A stretch of DNA of 64,000 nt from Haloarcula sp. DT43 (lineage in GTDB: Archaea; Halobacteriota; Halobacteria; Halobacteriales; Haloarculaceae): assembly GCF_037078405.1 (NCBI RefSeq), contig NZ_JAYMGZ010000004.1, positions 1-64,000 on the forward strand. Reading direction: 5' to 3'. Position numbers and translations under genes: made by a program. The notes under the pieces are model-generated. The model saw only the letters and a list, made by a program, of their open reading frames with translations, had not been told where the DNA came from and ran no database searches. Of this stretch, positions 42,947 to 51,770 are shown piece after piece; positions within the stretch are counted from its first letter, which is position 1, and the number at the start of each line of letters is the position of its first letter.

Positions 42947-44032
42947 ATGAGCAATTCTCAAGCCTACGACCAAGTCACTGTCAGTTCGGACGGCGTGACG
43001 GTGACAAAGCGGTTCGAAGCGGACGAGTTCCCCGTGCCCGCGATTGCGTTCAACCTCACGTCACGCCGGTCCGCTCCGGTGACGGTCCGGCTGGTCGACA
43101 CTGTCCCGGAGGACGTGGCCGTCGAGGACCTGGGCTTTCACCCGGAGTACGGCAGCGAGTACTGGGACATCAACGAGGACCGCATCGCCTTCGAGAAGGA
43201 ACTGGAGCCGGAGGCCGACTACACGACCGTCTACGGCATCCGTGCGACGGGCACCGACGACGTCGAGAAGTTCCTGACAGAGCCCGACATCGAGAGCGTC
43301 GAGCCCCCGCTGGACGAGGACGAGGAGGACCTCGTCGGGGGCGGCGACGACGCCGTCCGGGACGTCATCGCCGGTGACGCCGACAGCGTGCCCGGCCTCG
43401 AAGACGAGGACGAGGAGGACATCGAGACGCTCGACCTCTCGGACCCGAACAACGCCGACTCGGGCGTCGAGGCCCCGGCCGAGAGCAACGCCGCACCGGC
43501 CGACTCCGAGGTCCAGTCCGGGGCCGTCGTCGCCACGATGGCACAGGAAATCCGCGACCAGAACGTCGCCCCGGAGGACGTGAAACTGCTCAAGCGCGCG
43601 CTCGACGCCGTCTCCGAGGACGGCAGCGACACCGGCGGCGTCAACGACGCCCGGATTCAGCGCATCCAGAGCGACATCGCCGACCTCCGCGCCTACACCG
43701 ACGCCCTCGAAGAATTCCTCGAAGAGAACGGGACCGGCGAGGACATGATTCGGGAGTTCGGCGAGCGCCTCGACTCGTTCGAGGAGACACTGGCCGGGTT
43801 CGAGGACGAGGTCGAGTCGGCGACGAGTACGGCCACCGACGCCTCGGAGCAGGTCGAGGAACTCTCCGAGGAGGTCGAGAGCGTCGAGACACGCCTCGAC
43901 GACCTCGAAGACGACATCGAAGCCGTCCGCGAGGGCGAACTCGCCGACCGGCTCGAAGAAACCGAGTCAGAGATAGAGGACCTCCAGGAGTGGCGCGAGC
44001 AGCTGTCGTCGGTCATCGGCGGCGGCGATTAA
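42947..44032 (+). CDS. Acidic coiled-coil protein, unknown function
   Basis: A 361-residue protein in three parts. Residues 1-110 are a beta-rich domain (VTVSSDGVTVTKRFEADEF, VTVRLVDTVPEDVAVEDLGF, YTTVYGIRATG). Residues 110-190 are a strongly acidic linker. Residues 215-355 are a heptad-rich coiled coil (IRQ-type repeats ending VETRLDDLEDDIEAV). No membrane segment is seen. It resembles conserved haloarchaeal coiled-coil proteins without known role. It precedes the HisG-like gene by 39 bases and may share its transcript. Confidence 0.75.
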   Translation: MSNSQAYDQVTVSSDGVTVTKRFEADEFPVPAIAFNLTSRRSAPVTVRLVDTVPEDVAVEDLGFHPEYGSEYWDINEDRIAFEKELEPEADYTTVYGIRATGTDDVEKFLTEPDIESVEPPLDEDEEDLVGGGDDAVRDVIAGDADSVPGLEDEDEEDIETLDLSDPNNADSGVEAPAESNAAPADSEVQSGAVVATMAQEIRDQNVAPEDVKLLKRALDAVSEDGSDTGGVNDARIQRIQSDIADLRAYTDALEEFLEENGTGEDMIREFGERLDSFEETLAGFEDEVESATSTATDASEQVEELSEEVESVETRLDDLEDDIEAVREGELADRLEETESEIEDLQEWREQLSSVIGGGD

Positions 44033-44071
44033 CCGAACTCGTTTTACCGGTCCCCCGTCTGTGCCTGCATA

Positions 44072-44968
44072 ATGACGACGACGAGAGTGGCCGTGCCGCG
44101 CAAGGGCCGGCCCCTCGAAGCAGTGCTTGAGCGACTCGCCGGGCCCACGGGAACCGCCGACCTGGCCGACGAGATAATCTCGACGCTCCGCTACGAGAAG
44201 GCCGTCACCAAGGGCAAACAGGACGCGGTCGCGGACGTGTACCACCGCATCAGCGACTACTCCTCGCTCGATGAGCCGTACAAGCCGGAGTACACGCTGT
44301 TGCGCGACGACCGCGACGGGATGCCGCGGCGCATCGTCTTCGACAGCGTCACCGTCCCGACCGACCACGGCGACGTGCAACTGGTCGGCCGCGAGGAGCC
44401 GTTTCGCGCCCTGCGGACCCACGAGTTCGCGCTCGGGTTCGACAGCGCCGACCTCGTCCTCGAGGAGGTCGTCCAGCTCCGCGACGACCCGCTGACCGCC
44501 ATCGACGAAATCAACGACCGCATCGACCCGCTCGACACCGACGTTCGCGTGGTGACCGGGCTGGGGGATACGGTGTACCACACGCTGCTTGCGACGCCGG
44601 AGGTGCTCGACACCCAGGACCGGCCTCTCGACCGGACCTTCGTCACCAACTACCAGGGCGACCTCTGTATCTCGCCCCGCTACGAGCGGCTCGTCGAGGC
44701 CGTCCTCGGGACGAGCGCGCTCGACGGGGTTTCATTCACGTACCCCACCGAGGAAAGCGAGGAGGAAGCGGGCATCGCGGCGACCGGTCTCGGCGTCTAC
44801 CTCACCGTCACGGGGTCGACGGCCCGCGACCACGGCCTCGAACTCGGCGAGCAGCTGTTCCCCAGCGAGACCGTCCTCCTCGAAAACGCCCACGAACGGA
44901 CCGAGACGACGAAACGGGTCGCCGGGCTGTTCGAGGACCCGGACGCGACGGCGCTGCAGTCGGTCTGA
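44072..44968 (+). CDS. HisG-like phosphoribosyltransferase paralogue, function unknown
   Basis: A 298-residue protein that follows the ATP phosphoribosyltransferase (HisG) order: MTTTRVAVPRKGRPLEAVLERL at the start, FRALRTHEFALGFDSADLVLEEV like the LRPRDI..ADLGITGxD stretch, and GVYLTVTGSTARDHGLEL like the PRPP-loop VSTGxTLRxNGL with the TGxT kept. The regulatory ACT-like domain is missing. Divergence is high, so histidine synthesis is unlikely. It lies 39 bases after the coiled-coil gene and converges with nosY. Confidence 0.6.
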   Translation: MTTTRVAVPRKGRPLEAVLERLAGPTGTADLADEIISTLRYEKAVTKGKQDAVADVYHRISDYSSLDEPYKPEYTLLRDDRDGMPRRIVFDSVTVPTDHGDVQLVGREEPFRALRTHEFALGFDSADLVLEEVVQLRDDPLTAIDEINDRIDPLDTDVRVVTGLGDTVYHTLLATPEVLDTQDRPLDRTFVTNYQGDLCISPRYERLVEAVLGTSALDGVSFTYPTEESEEEAGIAATGLGVYLTVTGSTARDHGLELGEQLFPSETVLLENAHERTETTKRVAGLFEDPDATALQSV

Positions 44969-44975
44969 CGGCGGT

Positions 44976-45896
44976 TCAGAGCCGCCGCCGCCCGATGAGC
45001 TTCGCGGCGACGCCGACGGGCACGACGACCCACGCCGCGAGCGCCGCGGCGACCGCCGGCGCGGTCAGTCCGGCCTGTGCCAGCACGCCGCCGAAGCCGC
45101 CGGCGACCACGTCCACCTGCGTGAGCGCGAGCACGCGGAAGCAGTCGACGGGGTTGAGCAGTATCGCCGCGGCGACTGCGCCAGAGCCGAGGTCAAAGCC
45201 CGCGACGGCACCCAGCGCCACCAAGTCGTGCAACAGCGCGACCCACAGCCAGATGGCAAGCGCGGCTCCGAGCGCGTGGGTCTTCGTCCGCGCGACCGTC
45301 GAGACCAGCACCGCCACGCCCAGCATCGCACAGGCGGTCAGCACCGCCGCGAGGGCGACGGTCGCGTAGGGACCGACGCTGCCGATACCGAGGTAGCGGA
45401 CGGTCAACAGCGCGCCGGGGACGAAGCCGAGCAACATCGCGCCGGCCAGCACTGCCGCCCGCCCGACGGCGGTGCCGACGACCACACGGCCTTTGGTCAC
45501 CGGGAGCGCGAGCAGGAGTTCCAGCGACCCGCGCTCGTCGGCCCCGACCACGGCGTCGTAGCCGACCGCCAGCGCGGTCAGGGGGACGAGGTAGACGCCC
45601 AGTTCCGCGATGGTCGCCACGACCGCGTCGAAGCGGCCCGGGCCGACCGCGCTCGCACCGAACTGGACGACGGCAGTGGTGAAGAGGCCGAAAAGCAGCG
45701 CGACGCCGAGCGCCCACCGGCTCCGGACCGCCAACCGGTACTCCCGGCGAGCGAGGGTGAACAGGCTGCTGTCGGCGAGGCCCGCGAGCGCCGACTCGCT
45801 GCGCTCGGTTCCGCCGTCGTGCAACCGGGTGGCCGGGGTCTCGGCCGAGACGCCGCCGTCGGGGGCCGGGTCCGTCGGGGAACCGTCCTCGCTCAC
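44976..45896 (-). CDS. nosY: Nitrous oxide reductase maturation ABC permease NosY
   Basis: A 306-residue membrane protein with six helices after an N-terminal acidic tail. TLARREYRLAVRSRWALGVALLFGLF, LVGADERGSLELLLALPVTKGRVVVGT and the helix pairs after it are typical of ABC-2/NosY permeases. With NosF and NosD it forms the transporter that supplies sulfur for the CuZ site of NosZ. The start is GTG, overlapping the nosF stop (GTGA), so the two are coupled. Confidence 0.88.
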   Translation of the reverse strand: MSEDGSPTDPAPDGGVSAETPATRLHDGGTERSESALAGLADSSLFTLARREYRLAVRSRWALGVALLFGLFTTAVVQFGASAVGPGRFDAVVATIAELGVYLVPLTALAVGYDAVVGADERGSLELLLALPVTKGRVVVGTAVGRAAVLAGAMLLGFVPGALLTVRYLGIGSVGPYATVALAAVLTACAMLGVAVLVSTVARTKTHALGAALAIWLWVALLHDLVALGAVAGFDLGSGAVAAAILLNPVDCFRVLALTQVDVVAGGFGGVLAQAGLTAPAVAAALAAWVVVPVGVAAKLIGRRRL

Positions 45897-46888
45897 GCCG
45901 GCTCACCTCCCGCGTCCTCGGTGGCTGCAGTCGCCGTACTGTCGGCACCGGTGCGGTCGTCGCCGTCAGCCGCCCCGACGGCCTCGTGGAACGCGGCCTC
46001 CAGCCCGGGCTCGCGGACCTCGAAGCGGTCGATGTCGCAGGTCCCGCCGACGGCGGTGAGCAGGTCGTAGGCGTCGGCCGGCGCGGCCGTGGCCGTCACG
46101 TCGGTTCCCGCGCGAGCGACGCTCGTCGCGGAACCGTGGTCTCGGAGCAGGGCCGCCGCGTCCACTGCCGTCGACTCGGAGGCGAGCGACAGCGACAGCG
46201 TCACTTCGTCGGCGGCGGCGCGGCGGAGTTCCTCGACGGGTCCCGCCGCCGCCACCCGTCCGTCGGCGACGACGACCGCCTCCTCGCAGAGTCGCTGTAT
46301 CTCCCCGAGCGCGTGCGAGGAGAAGACGATGGTCACGTCCGTCTCGGTCGCCAGGGCCTCGACGACCCCGTGGAACGCCCGGATGCCGTCGGGGTCGAGA
46401 CCGGCGGTCGGCTCGTCAAGGACGAGCACGGCCGGCTCGCCGACCAGCGCCGTGCCGAGCCCGAGCCGGCGGTTCATCCCGTTGGAGTAGCCGCCCACGC
46501 GCCGGTCCGCCGCGTCCGCGAGCCCGACGGTGTGCAGGATGCGCTCGACGTGGCGGGCCCGGTCTTCGCGGGGAACCGAGCGCATCCGAGCGTGGAAACG
46601 GAGTATCTCGCGGCCAGTGAGGCTCGGCGGGAAGCCGGCGTGTTCCGGCAGGTAGCGCACCCGCTCGCGGACGGCGGTCTCGTCGGTCGGGTCCGTACCG
46701 GCGACGGAGACGTTGCCCTCGTCGGGCCGGTTCAGCCCGGCGAGCAGCTTGAACAGCGTCGTCTTGCCGGCCCCGTTCGTGCCGAACACGCCGAGGGTCG
46801 TCCCCCGTTCGACCGCGAGGGTCAGCCCGTCGAGCGCCTGCACGTCGCCGTAGGCTTTCGATACGTCGTCGACCTCAATCACGTTCAT
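45893..46888 (-). CDS. nosF: Nitrous oxide reductase maturation ABC ATPase NosF
   Basis: A 331-residue ABC ATPase: Walker A GTNGAGKTT (36-44), signature VGGYSNGM, Walker B AVLVLDEPTAGLDPDG and the switch FSSHALGEI. The C-terminal 100 residues are the ABC-2 partner-binding part. It powers NosY-NosD during assembly of NosZ. A Shine-Dalgarno GGAGG lies about eight bases before the ATG, and the gene overlaps the end of nosD by 14 bases. Confidence 0.9.
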   Translation of the reverse strand: MNVIEVDDVSKAYGDVQALDGLTLAVERGTTLGVFGTNGAGKTTLFKLLAGLNRPDEGNVSVAGTDPTDETAVRERVRYLPEHAGFPPSLTGREILRFHARMRSVPREDRARHVERILHTVGLADAADRRVGGYSNGMNRRLGLGTALVGEPAVLVLDEPTAGLDPDGIRAFHGVVEALATETDVTIVFSSHALGEIQRLCEEAVVVADGRVAAAGPVEELRRAAADEVTLSLSLASESTAVDAAALLRDHGSATSVARAGTDVTATAAPADAYDLLTAVGGTCDIDRFEVREPGLEAAFHEAVGAADGDDRTGADSTATAATEDAGGEPA

Positions 46889-48257
46889 AGTAGTTCCTCC
46901 AGTCCTCGTGGGGCGGTTCGGTGAGCGGGCGGGCGTCGACCACGCCGGGCGACCGGACGACCGGGACGGACGACTCGGCCAGCCGGACGGCGTCGAACGC
47001 CGGGCTGCTGGCGAACACCCGCGCCGCGGGCTGCTCGGCGGTCAGTTGCTGGACCGTCCCGGCCGGCTTGTAGCGCGTGTCGCCGACGCCGTCGTCGTCG
47101 ACGTCGGTCGGGTTCGCTCGCGACCAGTAGTTGCCGACGCTCTCGTTCCAGTGGACCTGGTCGTTCATCACCGCGAGCACCGGCCGGTCGTTCCGAACGA
47201 AGCTGTTGTTGTACACCGTCTCCTCGGTGCTGCCGGCGGAGATGTGGACGCCGACGTCGTTACCGGCGACGAGGTTGCCGACGATACGGTTGCTGACGGA
47301 GTTGTAGACGAACAGCCCGTTGCCGTTGCCGACGAGATGGTTCCCGCGGATGTCCGTGTCGTCGATGCTCTTGACGAGGATGCCGTGGCCGGACTGGCCC
47401 GTGTTGTTCACCGCGACGTTGTCGGCGACGACGAGGTGCTTCGACACCATCAGCGCGTAGCCGGCGTCGTTGTCGAAGGCCGTGTTGTTCCGCAGGGCGC
47501 AGTCGTCGGAGTACATGTAGTGGACGCCGTAGCGGAGGTCCCACATCGCGTTGCCGCTGGTGACCACGTCCTTGGCCCAGTTGTAGTAGATGCCGTCCCG
47601 GACCGCCGTGATGTCGTTGTTCCGCACGACGCTGTCCTCGGTCTTCCATATCTGGATGCCGTTGCCGCGGTCGGTCAGGCGGGCGATGTCCGCCCGGCCG
47701 ACGACGGTGTTGTTCACAATGTGGGCGTCGTTGACGCCGTTCAGCCAGACGCCGAAGGTCATGTCCGTGACGCGGCTGTCGCGGACGGTGACGCGACTGG
47801 CGTTCACGTAGACCGCGGCGTCGTTCTCGGCGGTGCTGTACCCGCTGTTGCGGACCCAGAGGCCGGCGACGGTGACGCCCGGCGCGTCGACGGTGAGCAC
47901 GTCGCCCTCGCCGTCGCCGTGCAGCAGCGCCGTTCCGGGCCCGCTCCCGGCCAGCGTGAGGTTCGCCGTGTCGACGGCGACGGTCTCGTCGAAGCGGCCG
48001 TCGAGCCGGACAGTGTCACCTGGGTCGGCGGCGTCGACCGCCGCCTGTGCGCTGTCGTAGGTCTCGCCGTCGACCGTCGCGGTGCCGTCGGCCGTCGGGG
48101 CGCTGAACGACCCGGTGTCGGGGACGTCGGGGTCGAAGGCGAGGTCGTCGCGGGTGCTGTCGGCGCTGGCGACTCCGACGGCGACGACCGACAGCACGAG
48201 CAGTGCCGCGGTGCCGACGGCGAACGCGCGCTCGAAATCGTGGGACAGTGGACTCAT
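46875..48257 (-). CDS. nosD: Copper-site assembly protein NosD
   Basis: A 460-residue secreted parallel beta-helix protein. A signal peptide (AVGTAALLVLSVVAVGVASA) opens it; then the tandem CASH repeats run from about residue 120 (NVAVNNTGQSGHGILVKS, NGLFVYNSVSNRIVGN). NosD works outside the membrane with NosFY to build the CuZ cluster of NosZ. Several N-x-S/T sequons are present. It overlaps the upstream membrane-protein stop by four bases (ATGA). Confidence 0.9.
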   Translation of the reverse strand: MSPLSHDFERAFAVGTAALLVLSVVAVGVASADSTRDDLAFDPDVPDTGSFSAPTADGTATVDGETYDSAQAAVDAADPGDTVRLDGRFDETVAVDTANLTLAGSGPGTALLHGDGEGDVLTVDAPGVTVAGLWVRNSGYSTAENDAAVYVNASRVTVRDSRVTDMTFGVWLNGVNDAHIVNNTVVGRADIARLTDRGNGIQIWKTEDSVVRNNDITAVRDGIYYNWAKDVVTSGNAMWDLRYGVHYMYSDDCALRNNTAFDNDAGYALMVSKHLVVADNVAVNNTGQSGHGILVKSIDDTDIRGNHLVGNGNGLFVYNSVSNRIVGNLVAGNDVGVHISAGSTEETVYNNSFVRNDRPVLAVMNDQVHWNESVGNYWSRANPTDVDDDGVGDTRYKPAGTVQQLTAEQPAARVFASSPAFDAVRLAESSVPVVRSPGVVDARPLTEPPHEDWRNYYERD

Positions 48258-49036
48258 GAGTGGTCGGTCTCCGGTGCGGTAGTCGTCGGGCGGTGCGGGG
48301 CGTCGTCCTCGTCGTCGCCGTCGCGGCCGCGGCGGTCACGAACGGCCTCGGGAAGGCCGCCCAGTCCGTCCCGTAGCCGCGCCGGGAGGTCGCCGAAGGT
48401 CACGGACTGGTGGCGGTAGTAGTACGCGACCGCGAGCAGTCCGACGGCCGTGGCGGCCATGTACGCGCCGGCGGCGAACCGCGAGACGCTGGTGATGTTG
48501 GCGACCTGGTAGCGGCCCCACAGCGGCGGCGTGAAGCCGGTGACGCCCATCACGGGCGCGTCGGGGTCGAGCGTGTGACCGGCCTGCCAGAGCCGGAACT
48601 GGATGTCGGCGAGCATGACGGTGAACACGAGCACCGTCCCGGCGAACTGGTAGGTCAGGCCGCGCTTGAGCTTCTCGGCGGTGGGCGCGACGGCGACGAA
48701 CACCGACAGCAGCGAGACGGCGACGAAGGCCAGCGGCCCCAGCGACCACTCGGGCACGTCGATGGCCCGCGCCTCCACCGGGTAGTTCGGTTCGAGGAAC
48801 ACCGGGTCCGGGAAGTAGAACCCGATGTAGTGGTTCAGCCGGGCCATCTCGGTGTAGTCTCCGGTCAGCCGCGGGTAGGCGTACAGATTGACGTGCAGCG
48901 TCGTGCTGGGGTACTGGACGGCGTCGACGCTGATGTGCCACATCGGGAACGCCAGCGCCGCGACGAACAGCGCCGCCGCTAGCACGGGGAGGCCCCGCCT
49001 GACCTCGCGGAAGTCGTCGAGGGTGGGTCGTTCCAT
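48254..49036 (-). CDS. Nos-cluster membrane protein, unknown role
   Basis: A 260-residue protein with about five helices at 15-35, 95-115, 125-145, 180-200 (and a weaker one), and an acidic tail of about 50 residues. FPMWHISVDAVQYPSTTLHVNLYAYP and TGDYTEMARLNHYIGFYFPDP suggest an external loop with several Tyr and His. It sits between nosZ and nosD, so it probably helps NosZ assembly or electron delivery. A Shine-Dalgarno GGAGGTG at 49044-49050 supports the start. Confidence 0.7.
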   Translation of the reverse strand: MERPTLDDFREVRRGLPVLAAALFVAALAFPMWHISVDAVQYPSTTLHVNLYAYPRLTGDYTEMARLNHYIGFYFPDPVFLEPNYPVEARAIDVPEWSLGPLAFVAVSLLSVFVAVAPTAEKLKRGLTYQFAGTVLVFTVMLADIQFRLWQAGHTLDPDAPVMGVTGFTPPLWGRYQVANITSVSRFAAGAYMAATAVGLLAVAYYYRHQSVTFGDLPARLRDGLGGLPEAVRDRRGRDGDDEDDAPHRPTTTAPETDHS

Positions 49037-49065
49037 GACTGGACACCTCCGGAAGGGTGGCGCGG

Positions 49066-51045
49066 CTAGTCCTCCGCCGGTTCGACTATCATCCGGCTGC
49101 GCATCTCCAGGTGCAGGGCGCTACAGAAGTACGTACAGTATATCCAGTACACGCCGGGGTCGTCGGCCGTGAACGTGACCTCGCGGGTGTCCTGGGGTGC
49201 CACGGCGTAGTTGATGTCGTGTTCGGGGATGGCGACGCCGTGGATGATGTCCTGCACGCCCTCGATGTTGGTCGTCGACAGCCTGACCTCGTCGCCCGCC
49301 TGGACCGTGAAGTCCGGCAGGCCGTACTCCGAGCGCTTGGTCGTCATCTTGACGTGGACGCTGTTCTCGCCCGTGCGCTCGACGCCGGAGTCCTCCTCGG
49401 TGATGTAGGTCTGCTCGTAGTCGCTCTTGTCGTAGACCTTCTTGGCGTCTATCTTGTCCTTGTGGGCGAAGACGCAGTCGTGTGGCTCGGGGTAGGCCGG
49501 GTGGTCCGCGACCAGTTCCATCGACTCCTCGCCCTGCCCGATGTGGATGAGCTGGTCGTTGTCGGGCATGATGGGACCGACCGGGAGGAACCGGTCTTTC
49601 GAGAGCTTGTTGAGGCTGACCAGCCACTCGCCGTCCGGGTCGGTCGTCATCGCCTCCAGCGCCTGGATGTGCCCGGGGTTGTAGTGGACGTCCTGCTTCT
49701 CGATGATCGGGTCTTCGGACCCTTCTTCGGCCTCGACGGCCGCCTGGATGTCCCACTTGACGGCCTGGGAGTCGATGAACAGCGACGTGTAGGCGTGGCC
49801 GTTCCCGTCGAAGGTGGTGTGCAGCGGTCCGAGCCCGACGCGCGGCCGCCCGGCGACGACCTCCTCGGGGTCGGAGGAGTCGGCCAGCGCCTCCAGGTCC
49901 AGCATCGTCACCGTCGGGGAGAGCTTCCCGGCGATGAAGGCGTAGTCGCCGTTCGGACCGACCTCGACGCAGTGGGGGCTCTTCGGCGTCGGGATGTACT
50001 TCACGACCGGGCGGTCGCCCTGATTGAGCGAACTGCTCTGGGTGCCGTCGACGACGGGGACGCCGTTGACCTCCTCGTAGTTGCCGTTCTCGACGGCCTG
50101 CTCGATGGCCGGGATGTCGAAGGCCTTGACGTTGTCCCGGTCGTCGCGGGTCATCCCCTGGATGTCGGTGGCCTCCTCGCTGTTGTAACAGGAGGCGATG
50201 GCCCACCGGCCTTCCTTGCCCGTGTCGACGATGTCGAGGTTCCCGTCGACCGTGACCTGCCACTGCGTCTCCATCGACTCGGGGTCGACGGCGACGAACA
50301 GCGACGTGTAGTTGTCGGGGTTCGCCACGTCGCCCCCGTCGTTGGGCAGGGGCGCGCGGAACTCGCCGTTGCCGAGCACGTACTTCGTGTCGGGCGAGAG
50401 GACACAGCAGCCGTGGATGGCCTGCATGTTCGGCACGTCCGTGATGGCGTCCGTCTCGAAGTACGTGAGGTTCACGCGGGCGATGCGGCCGTTCGCCTTG
50501 TCGTTGACGTACAGGTACTCGCCGTCGTAGTCGCCGTCCGTCTCCGAGAGGTTCGGGTGGTGGTTGTCACCCCAGGAGTAGCCGCCGCCCTCTTCGAGCA
50601 TCTCCTGTGTACCGTCGGTGAAGCCATAGCCCGTCGCACAGTCGGTGTTGAACACCGGAATACGCGTCAGTTCCCGCATCGACGGGATGCCGACGACCCG
50701 CAGTTCGCCGGAGTGGCCGCCCGACCAGAAGCCGTAGTACTCGTCGTGTTCGCCCGGCTCGACCGTGTGGCTCGCGCCGCCGCTCGACGGCGTCGACTGG
50801 CTGGCGGCGCTGCCGTCGCCGCCGGTCAGCCCCGAACAGCCGGCCACCGACCCCATCGCACCGGCGGCCACGCCGGCTTTCATGAAGTCACGGCGGCCCA
50901 GCGAGAGGCCGGGCAGGCCGAGCGAGAGGTCGTCGTCCTCGGCCGCCTCCTCCGGGGCCTCGACCTCCGCGAGCACGGAATCGAGCGTTTCTTCGTACTC
51001 TTCGAGTACTTCGTTCGGGTCGCGTGGGGTTTCGTTCTCGCTCAT
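49066..51045 (-). CDS. nosZ: Nitrous oxide reductase NosZ (Tat-lipoprotein type)
   Basis: A 659-residue N2O reductase that reduces N2O to N2 as the last step of denitrification. It has a Tat signal GRRDFMKAG (Arg51-Arg52), preceded by an unusual acidic N-terminal extension of 49 residues and followed by a lipobox SVAGC (Cys70). The propeller part carries HSGELRVVGIPSMREL, GDNHHPNLSET and IHGCC among the CuZ His-rich segments. The CuA site is CTYFCSALHLEM (Cys637, Cys641, His645, Met648). Its stop precedes the membrane protein by 29 bases. Confidence 0.93.
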   Translation of the reverse strand: MSENETPRDPNEVLEEYEETLDSVLAEVEAPEEAAEDDDLSLGLPGLSLGRRDFMKAGVAAGAMGSVAGCSGLTGGDGSAASQSTPSSGGASHTVEPGEHDEYYGFWSGGHSGELRVVGIPSMRELTRIPVFNTDCATGYGFTDGTQEMLEEGGGYSWGDNHHPNLSETDGDYDGEYLYVNDKANGRIARVNLTYFETDAITDVPNMQAIHGCCVLSPDTKYVLGNGEFRAPLPNDGGDVANPDNYTSLFVAVDPESMETQWQVTVDGNLDIVDTGKEGRWAIASCYNSEEATDIQGMTRDDRDNVKAFDIPAIEQAVENGNYEEVNGVPVVDGTQSSSLNQGDRPVVKYIPTPKSPHCVEVGPNGDYAFIAGKLSPTVTMLDLEALADSSDPEEVVAGRPRVGLGPLHTTFDGNGHAYTSLFIDSQAVKWDIQAAVEAEEGSEDPIIEKQDVHYNPGHIQALEAMTTDPDGEWLVSLNKLSKDRFLPVGPIMPDNDQLIHIGQGEESMELVADHPAYPEPHDCVFAHKDKIDAKKVYDKSDYEQTYITEEDSGVERTGENSVHVKMTTKRSEYGLPDFTVQAGDEVRLSTTNIEGVQDIIHGVAIPEHDINYAVAPQDTREVTFTADDPGVYWIYCTYFCSALHLEMRSRMIVEPAED

Positions 51046-51046
51046 G

Positions 51047-51559
51047 TCAGACCACCTTTATCTGGCCGACCATCCCGTTCATCTCGTGGGGGATGCAGTA
51101 GTACTCGTAGGTGCCCGTCGTCTCCAGCGTGACCTCGTAGCTCTCGCCTTCCGGGATGTTTCCCTCTGTGCCGTTGCTGTAGCCGTCTTTCGCGGCCTGC
51201 TGGGAGTCGAACCCGCCGGACGCGAAGTACGTCGCGCCGTCGGGAATCCTGTCCTCGTAGGCCGTCACTGTGTGGCCGATGCTGCCGACGTTCTCGAACG
51301 TGACCGTCGTGCCCGCCTCGACCTGGATTTTCTTCGGCTCGTAGGCCAGTTCGTCCGTCATCTCGACGGTGCTCGTCTGGGTCCACTCGGACCCGCCGCC
51401 ACCGCCGCTCGTTTCGGTGTCGCCGCCGTCTGACCCGTCGCTGCCGCCGCCCGAGTCGCCGTCACCGCTACTTTCTGACCCGCCGCTCGACGAACAGCCG
51501 GCCAGGGCGACGCCGGCCGCGACGCCCAGGCCACGTACGAATGTTCTACGCGTTTCCAT
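51047..51559 (-). CDS. Halocyanin (electron donor to NosZ)
   Basis: A 170-residue Tat lipoprotein: RRTFVRG signal, lipobox ALAGC with Cys22, a Ser/Gly/Asp-rich linker (23-60), then a type-1 copper domain with His96 (GSIGHTV), Cys155, His158 and Met163 (YCIPHEMNGM). Blue-copper proteins of this kind carry electrons on the outer membrane face, here very likely to NosZ, whose ATG is one base beyond its stop. It heads the nos operon. Confidence 0.92.
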   Translation of the reverse strand: METRRTFVRGLGVAAGVALAGCSSSGGSESSGDGDSGGGSDGSDGGDTETSGGGGGSEWTQTSTVEMTDELAYEPKKIQVEAGTTVTFENVGSIGHTVTAYEDRIPDGATYFASGGFDSQQAAKDGYSNGTEGNIPEGESYEVTLETTGTYEYYCIPHEMNGMVGQIKVV

Positions 51560-51593
51560 GATAGCTCACGGCTGCAACTCGAAGACCTACCTG

Positions 51594-51600
51594 TATATAT
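51594..51600 (-). promoter_or_regulatory. TATA box of the nos operon
   Basis: ATATATA (minus strand) lies about 38 bases before the halocyanin ATG, giving a short leader that holds no clear Shine-Dalgarno. The stretch to 51770 holds no gene. Confidence 0.55.
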
Positions 51601-51770
51601 GGGGAACCGTGCTCTCATTCCGCAGGAAGCGGGGCGAATATGTTCGTCGCGACAGTGAACGGTGTTGTCCGATGTCACCTGTCACAGAACGCACCAGGCA
51701 TGTCGTCGTCCTCTGACTGCCCCGGTCGGCCGGTCGGACAGTTCCCGTGCGGAGCCGGTGTGGACCGCCG

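Noticed and set aside
44589-46070. Large plus-strand frame across the nosF-nosY region
   Set aside because: Low-complexity Arg/Ala-rich shadow of nosF, nosY and the HisG-like gene.
49057-51132. Open frame on the plus strand opposite nosZ
   Set aside because: It covers the entire nosZ gene in antisense with shadow composition and no motif.
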